A stretch of 5,070 nucleotides of DNA, from positions 1,718-6,787 of the forward strand of contig DDKP01000137.1 of assembly GCA_002339745.1 (NCBI GenBank), given 5' to 3'. Source of the DNA: Firmicutes bacterium UBA2595 (lineage in GTDB: Bacteria > Bacillota > Thermincolia > Thermincolales > UBA2595). A program made the position numbers and the translations under genes. The notes under the pieces were generated by a model, which saw only the letters and a program-made list of their open reading frames with translations, was not told the DNA's origin and did no database searches. Shown piece after piece: positions 1 through 4,788 of this stretch (the first letter of the stretch is position 1; each line of letters starts with the position of its first letter).

Positions 1-6
1 ATTAGT

Positions 7-483
7 TTACTTGGAAGCAGCGGCTTCCTGTTCAATCTTAGGAGGCGTGCGGAGTTCTTCTCTGGCATTCTTAATCTGAGTTAGAATTTTTTCAAGGTTT
101 TCTTCTGTTGTCAGTAGTAAGTCATCAACAAATTGGTAGGCGCCAATCTTGATTTCTCTTGACATGGCCTTAGCCTGTTCCATCACTTCCGTAGCCTGTT
201 CGCGGGCTTTTTTAACCAGCTCGTTTTCCCCGGTCATCCTGTCCAATTCTTGTTTGGCCTCGGCTATTATTCTATTGGCCTCGTGCTTTGCCTCATCGAG
301 TATTTTTTCACTCTCCTGCATAACAGCCTTAGCCTTTCTCATCTCATCAGGCAGAGACGTCCGGATGTGGTCAATCATGTCCAGGATAAGCTCATCGTCA
401 ACCAGAATTTTGCCCACCAGGGGAACCCTGGTGCTCTCTTCTACCAGTTCTTCTAACTCGTTTAAGACATCCAGGATATCCAT
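7..483 (-). CDS. Coiled-coil protein encoded next to coaD (ATP-synthase-subunit-B-like by composition)
   Basis: A 158-residue soluble protein of unknown function. Residues 1-45 form a conserved-looking head containing a VPLVGK-ILVDDE segment. Residues 46-110 are a charged, Ala/Glu/Lys-rich helix (EAKHEANRIIAEAKQEL and similar) expected to form a coiled coil. A second helical patch (IKIGAYQFVDDLL, about 111-123) leads to a short polar tail. No signal peptide or membrane segment is visible, which argues against a real F0 subunit b; from memory, relatives beside coaD in Clostridia are often labelled ATPase or ATP synthase subunit B only because of the coil. I chose the ATG at 483 because AGGAGG (491-496) lies 7 bases upstream. 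The upstream ATG at 489 would leave one base, and the TTG at 504 lies upstream of the binding site. It follows coaD by 29 bases and is probably cotranscribed with it. The existence of the gene is well supported; its role is unknown. Confidence 0.85.
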   Translation of the reverse strand: MDILDVLNELEELVEESTRVPLVGKILVDDELILDMIDHIRTSLPDEMRKAKAVMQESEKILDEAKHEANRIIAEAKQELDRMTGENELVKKAREQATEVMEQAKAMSREIKIGAYQFVDDLLLTTEENLEKILTQIKNAREELRTPPKIEQEAAASK

Positions 484-490
484 CTGCATT

Positions 491-496
491 CCTCCT
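491..496 (-). promoter_or_regulatory. Ribosome binding site deciding the coiled-coil gene start
   Basis: AGGAGG on the minus strand, 7 bases before the ATG at 483. It rules out the longer readings starting at 489 or 504. Confidence 0.85.
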
Positions 497-512
497 AAAG
501 CCAAAAATTTTT

Positions 513-1007
513 CTATTGGTCTTGTATATTAAAAGAAAATTTTTCTTTTAGCTTGTTCTCCACCGCCAGCGGAACAAAATCCCGGATGCATCCTCCCAGG
601 GAACCTACTTCCTTCACCACGCTGGAACTGAGAAATGACCACTGTGGTTGAGCCATCATGAAGATTGTCTCAACTTCGGGAAGCAGTTTTTTGTTGGTCA
701 GCGCCATTTGAAACTCGTTTTCAAAATCTGAAATAGCCCTTAATCCCCTGATTATGGCTTGGGCTTTTTTCCTGGCGGTATAGTTTACTGTCAAACCCTT
801 AAAACTGTCCACCGAGACGTTTTTGTATGTTTTCAGCACTTCTTTCAGGAGATCCACTCGTTCATCCAGTGTGAAGAGCGGTTTTTTTCCCGCGTTTTCT
901 GATACGGCAACAATAACATGATCAAACAGGAAGGCCGCTCTTTCAATTATGTCTATGTGTCCGTTGGTAACCGGGTCAAAGCTCCCGGGATAAATAGCCA
1001 GTTTCAC
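513..1007 (-). CDS. coaD: Phosphopantetheine adenylyltransferase (PPAT)
   Basis: Cytoplasmic enzyme that joins 4'-phosphopantetheine and ATP to give dephospho-CoA and pyrophosphate, the penultimate step of coenzyme A synthesis. The 164-residue length matches the usual family size of about 160. The N-terminus carries the nucleotidyltransferase signature YPGSFDPVTNGH (residues 6-17), with the TxGH ATP-binding motif at 14-17. The RGLR motif is at 87-90, followed by SDFENEFQMA. The C-terminal FLSSSVVKEV segment (125-134) matches the family's S-S-[TS] motif. I place the start at the GTG at 1007, giving MKLAIYPGSF, because AAAGGGG sits 6 bases upstream. An ATG 63 bases upstream would add 21 residues atypical of the family and overlap rsmD. 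It lies 28 bases after rsmD and 29 before the coiled-coil gene, a common rsmD-coaD arrangement. Confidence 0.97.
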   Translation of the reverse strand: MKLAIYPGSFDPVTNGHIDIIERAAFLFDHVIVAVSENAGKKPLFTLDERVDLLKEVLKTYKNVSVDSFKGLTVNYTARKKAQAIIRGLRAISDFENEFQMALTNKKLLPEVETIFMMAQPQWSFLSSSVVKEVGSLGGCIRDFVPLAVENKLKEKFSFNIQDQ

Positions 1008-1013
1008 GTGATA

Positions 1014-1020
1014 CCCCTTT
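1014..1020 (-). promoter_or_regulatory. Ribosome binding site deciding the coaD GTG start
   Basis: AAAGGGG on the minus strand with a 6-base spacer to the GTG at 1007. It lies in the rsmD-coaD gap and supports the short reading of coaD. Confidence 0.8.
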
Positions 1021-1035
1021 CCTTTCACTGAAAAA

Positions 1036-1587
1036 TCAGGATTCCTGGTAAAACGACAAGACCGTATCACCGTATTTTTCCTTCCGGAATAATCGAAAAC
1101 TTCCTACCGATTCCGGCAGGACATCCAACTTACTGCTCTCTGCGATTATTAACCCCCCGGAAGCAAGTACTTTTCCTTTGTTTATTTCCGTTAAACATGG
1201 CTCAATAAGACCTTTCAGGTATGGAGGATCCATAAAAATAATGTCAAACGTCATATCTTTTACCGAAAGGCTTTTGATGGCACTTTCAACACTCTGAGAC
1301 AAAATCTCTGCATAATCATCCAATCCGGTTAATTGCAGGTTTTCCCTGATTACCTTAATGGCTCGCGGGTCGTTTTCAACCAGGACTGACCTTTCTGCCC
1401 CTCTACTGATTGCTTCGATGCTGATAGCCCCGGTTCCTGCATACAGGTCCAGAAATTTAGCGTTAACAATCCTGCTGCCGATAATATTGAAGAGTGATTC
1501 TTTTGTGCGGTCGGAAGTCGGGCGAGTTTTCAGCCCCTTGGGCGCCTTTAGCCTGCGTCCTTTGACCACGCCTGCAATTACCCGCAA
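1036..1587 (-). CDS. rsmD: 16S rRNA (guanine(966)-N(2))-methyltransferase
   Basis: SAM-dependent Rossmann-fold enzyme that methylates N2 of G966 (E. coli numbering) in 16S rRNA during 30S assembly. The 183 residues match the family size. The N-terminal block MRVIAGVVKGRRLKAPKG with TRPTSDRTKESLFNII (21-36) is typical of RsmD. The SAM-binding motif I is DLYAGTGAISIEA (47-59), the acidic motif II is VENDP (70-74), and the catalytic MDPPY motif (119-123) marks an exocyclic-amine methyltransferase. The start is a TTG at 1587, with AGAGGTG (1599-1605) 11 bases upstream, a rather long spacing. An in-frame stop lies a short way upstream and the family N-terminus begins exactly here, so the TTG is convincing. 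It is the first gene of the rsmD-coaD-coiled-coil unit, behind its own promoter near 1630. A recG neighbour, frequent in other Firmicutes, is not seen upstream. Confidence 0.96.
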   Translation of the reverse strand: MRVIAGVVKGRRLKAPKGLKTRPTSDRTKESLFNIIGSRIVNAKFLDLYAGTGAISIEAISRGAERSVLVENDPRAIKVIRENLQLTGLDDYAEILSQSVESAIKSLSVKDMTFDIIFMDPPYLKGLIEPCLTEINKGKVLASGGLIIAESSKLDVLPESVGSFRLFRKEKYGDTVLSFYQES

Positions 1588-1629
1588 AGTATTTCTAACA
1601 CCTCTGGGATGAAATTTTTAACATATTTC

Positions 1630-1658
1630 ATTATAACACAGTTTTTTTGAAAAATCGA
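1630..1658 (-). promoter_or_regulatory. Sigma-A-type extended -10 promoter of rsmD-coaD
   Basis: On the minus strand there is a perfect TATAAT (1635-1630) preceded by TGT (1638-1636), giving an extended -10 motif. The -35 position (1658-1653) at a 17-base spacing reads TCGATT and is weak, as is common with an extended -10. The predicted start is near 1623, which leaves a leader of about 36 bases before the rsmD TTG. It lies downstream of the pstA terminator hairpin, so this unit can be transcribed independently of phosphate status. Confidence 0.72.
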
Positions 1659-1710
1659 TTTGAACAGAAAAGTTTTTGTCAATTTTCAACATACCCTGAG
1701 GCGAAACGGC

Positions 1711-1747
1711 AAAAACCGCATTCGAAGCTCATTTCGTCATGCGGTTT
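1711..1747 (-). terminator. Rho-independent terminator after pstA
   Basis: On the minus strand, AAACCGCAT (1747-1739) pairs perfectly with ATGCGGTTT (1721-1713). An inner 4-bp CGAA/TTCG stem (1736-1733 with 1726-1723) closes a 6-base loop, with a small asymmetric bulge between the two stems. The descending arm runs into TTTTT (1715-1711). The T-run is short, so termination may be partial. It begins about 40 bases after the pstA stop and separates the pst operon from rsmD. Confidence 0.75.
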
Positions 1748-1785
1748 CAGATTAGTCTTTACCCTAACGGCTTTTATTATTAAAG

Positions 1786-2637
1786 TTATGACATTCTAGA
1801 GATGAACTTCTTCATTATCCAGTTGGCCGCGGTGTTAATTATAAATATTGTTATGATAAGCACAGTTCCGGTGGCAAAGGCCTTTTCAATGGCCGATTGA
1901 GTTCCGACTTCCAGGGCTACCAGGTATAAGTGCATAGACATTGTGCGGGCGGGGTCAAATATGCTGTCCGGCATCCTGAGGGAACCGCCAAGAGTCAGCA
2001 TCAACGCTGCTGTTTCTCCGATTACCCGTCCTATGGACAGGATAACGCCGGTAATAATCCCCGGCAGTGCAGAAGGCAATATTACCTTGCAAATTGTCTG
2101 CCATTTTGTTGCCCCCAGCGCCAGGCTCCCTTCCCGGTAGGAAACAGGCACCGTTTTTATAGCCTCCTCCGATGTCCTCACCAGAGTAGGCAAAATCATC
2201 GTTGCACCGGTCAGGGCGCCGGAAAGCAGGGACCACCCGTGAGTTATGGGTTCCAGGAGGATTACAAAGAATGCAAAACCGAATAACCCAAATACTATAG
2301 ACGGTATGCCGGCCAGCGCCTCAGTCCCAAACCTGATTATTCTTGTAACTTTCCCTTCCCGGGTATATTCTGTCAGGTAAATGGCCGCCCCTACCCCGAT
2401 GGGAGTCGCAATGGCCAGGGTAAGTACGGTAAAATATACCGTTGAGACTATAATAGGGAAAATGCCGCCTTCGGACCCCATTTTCCTGGGTTTCGCTGTG
2501 AGGAACTCCCAGTCAACATGCAGTAGCCCTTCAAAAAGAACGTAACCGATTACTATTATCAAAACAGCTACTGTGGAGAATCCTGCTATCCACAGGGCTG
2601 CTTTAGCAATTTTTTGCGCTGTCTTTACCGACATCAT
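1786..2637 (-). CDS. pstA: Phosphate ABC transporter permease PstA
   Basis: One of the two inner-membrane channel subunits of the high-affinity phosphate importer PstSCAB. The 283 residues fit the family. Hydrophobic spans are visible at about 13-35, 61-88, 107-130, 138-153, 190-212 and 252-274, the six-helix pattern of BPD-type permeases. The cytoplasmic EAA loop EGSLALGATKWQTICKVILP (169-188), which docks on the PstB ATPase, is intact, and is followed by ITGVILSIGRVIGETAAL (195-212), typical of PstA/PstC. It starts with ATGATG at 2637. The first ATG overlaps the pstC TGA as ATGA, implying translational coupling, and a purine-rich AGAGGGGTGG (2654-2645) lies 7 bases upstream. No pstB follows; a terminator does. 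The EAA loop is strongly similar to that of PstC, as expected for paralogs. Confidence 0.96.
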   Translation of the reverse strand: MMSVKTAQKIAKAALWIAGFSTVAVLIIVIGYVLFEGLLHVDWEFLTAKPRKMGSEGGIFPIIVSTVYFTVLTLAIATPIGVGAAIYLTEYTREGKVTRIIRFGTEALAGIPSIVFGLFGFAFFVILLEPITHGWSLLSGALTGATMILPTLVRTSEEAIKTVPVSYREGSLALGATKWQTICKVILPSALPGIITGVILSIGRVIGETAALMLTLGGSLRMPDSIFDPARTMSMHLYLVALEVGTQSAIEKAFATGTVLIITIFIINTAANWIMKKFISRMS

Positions 2638-3527
2638 GACCGGCCCACCCCTCTCTTGGCTACCGCGGTGGCCAGGGTATTAAGGGCCATGATAATTACG
2701 AATAAGACGATTCCTGTGGCAAATAACGCCTTCACATGGTCTCCGGCCGCATATCCCATTTCTATGGCGATGTTGCCTGTTAATGTTCTTACCGGGGCAA
2801 AAATGGAATCAGGTATAGCCACCGTATTTCCGGCCACCATGATTACAGCCATGGTCTCTCCCAGAGCCCGCCCCATCCCCAGCACAATGGCGGCAATAAT
2901 CCCGGAAATGGCAGCCGGAAGCAGTACTTTGTAAATCGTCTGCCATTGGGTTGCCCCCAGGGCCAGCGACGCCTCTTTGTACTCATGGGGGACCGAGCGG
3001 ATAGCATCCTCGGAGATGTTTATGACAGTGGGAAGAATCATAATAGCCAGTATGATGGAAGCTGAAAGAACACTGTACCCCCGTTGATACTCCGGTCTCA
3101 ATAGGTTGGCAAGGTAAGTCCTTTCAATGTTCATCAGGACCTGGTTGATTATAACCATTCCGAACAGACCATAAACAACCGACGGGATCCCAGCCAGGAG
3201 CTCTACTGCCGGGCGGACAATCCTGCTAACCCAGGGCGGGGCAAATTCAGCAAGGAAGATGGCAGTTGCGACTCCCAAAGGGACTCCCAAGATTAATGCT
3301 CCAAAAGTCACGGCAAACGTCCCGACAATCATCGGGAAAATGCCGAATTCCCCCTCCGTAGGGTGCCATTCCCTGCCCAGCAGGAATTTGAACAAACCGA
3401 CTTTACCGATGATAGGCAAACCTTCTTTAAAAATAAAACCGCCAATTAAAATTATCGTAATAACCGAAACGAACGCGCTGACCAAGAGAATTTTTTCATA
3501 GACTCTTTCTTTCACCTTATAGCTCAC
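2634..3527 (-). CDS. pstC: Phosphate ABC transporter permease PstC
   Basis: Partner channel subunit to PstA in the PstSCAB phosphate importer of the cytoplasmic membrane. The 297 residues match the family. Hydrophobic spans lie at about 12-33, 63-93, 113-135, 152-170, 203-229 and 268-290. The fragment EFGIFPMIVGT (60-70), the segment VELLAGIPSVVYGLFG (108-123), and the EAA loop EASLALGATQWQTIYKVLLP (185-204) followed by GMGRALGETMAV (217-228) are characteristic of PstC. The start is a GTG at 3527 giving MSYKVKERVYE, with AGGTGAT (3537-3531) just upstream. It lies 75 bases after pstS, with a stem-loop in that gap, and overlaps pstA by 4 bases. It is probably cotranscribed from the pstS promoter, at a lower level if the stem-loop stabilises or ends part of the pstS message. 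Confidence 0.97.
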   Translation of the reverse strand: MSYKVKERVYEKILLVSAFVSVITIILIGGFIFKEGLPIIGKVGLFKFLLGREWHPTEGEFGIFPMIVGTFAVTFGALILGVPLGVATAIFLAEFAPPWVSRIVRPAVELLAGIPSVVYGLFGMVIINQVLMNIERTYLANLLRPEYQRGYSVLSASIILAIMILPTVINISEDAIRSVPHEYKEASLALGATQWQTIYKVLLPAAISGIIAAIVLGMGRALGETMAVIMVAGNTVAIPDSIFAPVRTLTGNIAIEMGYAAGDHVKALFATGIVLFVIIMALNTLATAVAKRGVGRS

Positions 3528-3531
3528 CGTA

Positions 3532-3537
3532 TCACCT
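3532..3537 (-). promoter_or_regulatory. Ribosome binding site of pstC (GTG start)
   Basis: AGGTGA on the minus strand, 4 bases before the GTG at 3527. The spacing is short, but this is the only purine-rich site near the start. Confidence 0.6.
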
Positions 3538-3551
3538 ACTCCAAACGGCTT

Positions 3552-3574
3552 AAGGGCGGACTCGGTCCACCCCT
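3552..3574 (-). other. Intercistronic stem-loop between pstS and pstC
   Basis: A 10-bp stem with a 3-base loop (CGA on the minus strand). The arms are 3574-3565 and 3561-3552. Two of the pairs (3569/3557 and 3573/3553) are G-U wobbles only when read as minus-strand RNA and become C-A mismatches on the plus strand, so the structure fits the pst transcript. There is no T-run after it, so it is not a standard terminator. A 3' stabiliser for the pstS message or a block to exonucleases is more likely; this is an inference from comparable binding-protein operons. Confidence 0.6.
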
Positions 3575-3602
3575 TCTATTGCCTTTCAACCTTTTATAAC
3601 TG

Positions 3603-4472
3603 CTATTTAACTTTGATATAGTGCTCAGAAACTATTTTTTGTCCTTCTTCACTGAGCACATAATCGATAAACGCCTTTGTGGCTGCGTCGGTTTCCCCTT
3701 TGGTCAGGAACAGGAAGGGCCTAGATATTTTGTACGAACCGTCAAGAACAGCAGCCTCTGAAGGTTCCACACCGTCAACCTTCACTGCTTTTACGGTGTC
3801 ATCCACCGAGCCGAGGGAAATAAAACCGATGGCGTTTATATCTTTAGTTACGGCAGTTTTTATGGCCCCGGTAGAGTTCTGTACAATAGCGCTGGATATT
3901 AAGCTGGCACTATTACCTAATACTATTTCCTGGAACGCTCCCCTAGTACCGGACCCCTCTTCACGGACTACAACCGTAATGGGACTTTTTTTCCCTCCTA
4001 CTTCACTCCAGTCCTTGATTTCACCTGAAAATATCTTTTTTACTTGGTCCATGCTGAGTTCCGAAACCTGGTTGGCTGAATTGACCACAACGGCAATACC
4101 GTCTTTAGCAATAACTGTTTCAGTTAAATCATACCCTTTTTCTTCGGCCTTAAGTTCCCTGGATGACGTGCCCACCTGGGCTGTTCCGGTTTTGGCCGCC
4201 TCAACCCCCGCACTGGAACCCCCTCCCTGTACACTTACTGCCACATCAGGATTCTTGTCCATGAAGGCCTCTGCCAATTCTTCTACCAGAGGCTGCACCG
4301 ATGTAGAGCCGGCTACCTTTACAGTGCCGCCGGTTATCGATCCGCCCGCAGGCTTCGCCCCGTTTTTTTCGGAACTCTTGCCGCCATCGCATCCGGCAAC
4401 CGCCAGCAAGGTTACCAGTATAACTGCCAGGAGCAGCGCTACTCTTAACTTATTAGTAATCAGCGTCTTCAT
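3603..4472 (-). CDS. pstS: Phosphate-binding lipoprotein PstS (ABC transporter substrate-binding protein)
   Basis: Extracytoplasmic solute-binding protein that captures inorganic phosphate and delivers it to PstC/PstA. The 289 residues begin with a lipoprotein signal peptide: basic residues K2, K8 and R10, a hydrophobic stretch at 11-26, and the lipobox VAGC with the lipidated cysteine at 28. A low-complexity Gly/Lys/Ser linker follows to about 49. The mature domain shows VAGSTSVQPLVEELAEAF (53-70), GGGSSAGVEAAKTGTAQVGTSSREL (83-107), the anion-binding REEGSGTRGAF loop (170-180), and NSTGAIKTAVTKDINAIGFIS (199-219). These are all standard PstS-family blocks, with binding residues in the ST, SSR and SGTR segments. 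The ATG at 4472 has AAGGAGG (4485-4479) 6 bases upstream. It is the first gene of the pstSCA operon, behind a promoter with PhoP boxes, so induction by phosphate starvation is expected. Confidence 0.97.
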   Translation of the reverse strand: MKTLITNKLRVALLLAVILVTLLAVAGCDGGKSSEKNGAKPAGGSITGGTVKVAGSTSVQPLVEELAEAFMDKNPDVAVSVQGGGSSAGVEAAKTGTAQVGTSSRELKAEEKGYDLTETVIAKDGIAVVVNSANQVSELSMDQVKKIFSGEIKDWSEVGGKKSPITVVVREEGSGTRGAFQEIVLGNSASLISSAIVQNSTGAIKTAVTKDINAIGFISLGSVDDTVKAVKVDGVEPSEAAVLDGSYKISRPFLFLTKGETDAATKAFIDYVLSEEGQKIVSEHYIKVK

Positions 4473-4507
4473 TGTTTTCCTCCTTGTTGATTAAACAGGT
4501 CATATTC

Positions 4508-4523
4508 GTGGTTTACCAACCAC
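4508..4523 (-). promoter_or_regulatory. Hairpin at the predicted 5' end of the pstS mRNA
   Basis: On the minus strand GTGGTT and AACCAC form a perfect 6-bp stem around the loop GGTA. Its first base (4523) coincides with the start site predicted from the TATAAT at 4535-4530. A stem at the extreme 5' end is a known way to protect an mRNA from 5'-dependent decay. Alternatively the 16-base palindrome could be an operator. Confidence 0.5.
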
Positions 4524-4529
4524 AATGTG

Positions 4530-4558
4530 ATTATATTTCATCAATGTAAAAATACAAC
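4530..4558 (-). promoter_or_regulatory. pstS promoter core
   Basis: A perfect TATAAT on the minus strand (4535-4530). The region 16-17 bases upstream (TTGTAT at 4557-4552) is a poor -35 match, as expected for an activator-dependent promoter. The predicted start is near 4523, leaving a leader of about 50 bases ending in the strong AAGGAGG site of pstS. Confidence 0.75.
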
Positions 4559-4583
4559 GTATGTTATGTTAAAGTTATGTTAA
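4545..4583 (-). promoter_or_regulatory. PhoP box: four 11-bp-phased TTAACA-like repeats
   Basis: Read on the minus strand, hexamers lie at an exact 11-base period: TTAACA (4583-4578), TTAACA (4572-4567), TACGTT (4561-4556, poor match) and TTTACA (4550-4545). The B. subtilis PhoP consensus is TT(A/T/C)ACA repeated with about 5 bases between copies. Relative to the predicted start at 4523 the array spans about -60 to -22, where PhoP binds at activated B. subtilis promoters. This implies that a PhoP/PhoR two-component system controls pstSCA. The regulator gene is not in the window. Confidence 0.8.
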
Positions 4584-4596
4584 GATAATTCAAATG

Positions 4597-4784
4597 GAGC
4601 TATCCCAAATGTTATTACTGAAGACGGGCAGGTATGTTCCGAAGAGCGGCGTTATATCGTCCACCGGCCCTGATCCGCACAGCGGGAGTGGTTGCCGGTG
4701 GAGATTGTGGCCGCTCGCAGGAATATACCTGCCCGTCAAGTATTTTTACCGAACTGAGAAGATAGCATATTTATGGGACAGCCC
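4597..4784. repeat. Nested inverted-repeat element (MITE-like or structured RNA)
   Basis: This fills most of the gene-free gap between the DUF458 gene and the pstS promoter. Outer arms: 4597-4607 and 4774-4784 are inverted copies matching at 9 of 11 bases. Middle arms: 4623-4640 and 4720-4737 match at 17 of 18, after which come a 3x3 internal loop and a 7-bp stem (4644-4650 with 4710-4716). Inner arms: 4660-4668 and 4694-4702 are a perfect 9-bp stem, and a 4-bp CCGC/GCGG stem (4675-4678 with 4682-4685) sits at the tip. The total span is 188 bases. There is no convincing coding region, transposase or target-site duplication. It could be a miniature transposable element, a terminator or processing structure for the DUF458 message, or a small RNA. 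The structure is clear; its identity is not. Confidence 0.65.
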
Positions 4785-4788
4785 TCTT

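Noticed and set aside
1008..1070. A 21-residue N-terminal extension of CoaD from an ATG at 1070
   Set aside because: It would overlap rsmD, add residues foreign to the family, and ignore the well-placed AAAGGGG before the GTG at 1007.
1677..1682. Perfect TTGACA on the minus strand upstream of rsmD
   Set aside because: At 16-18 bases downstream there is no -10-like sequence (it reads around ATCGAT), and it is too far from the TATAAT at 1635-1630 to pair with it.
2096..2124. Near-identical 29-base stretch shared with 2938-2966
   Set aside because: It encodes the LALGATxWQTI part of the EAA loop in both pstA and pstC. Paralogy and shared function explain it without a mobile repeat or recent recombination.
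1955..2236. Minus-strand frame of 93 codons inside pstA
   Set aside because: It is an alternative frame of pstA with no start signal or motif.
3679..4494. Long plus-strand open frame (271 codons) opposite pstS
   Set aside because: It is an antisense shadow of a clear pstS gene. The translation is Ser/Thr/Pro-rich without domain-like motifs, and it runs through the pstS promoter-proximal leader.
4623..4737. Simple Rho-independent terminator for the DUF458 gene
   Set aside because: On the minus strand the sequence after the stem (TTCAGTAATAAC) has no T-run, so it is not a standard terminator, although it might still end or process the message.
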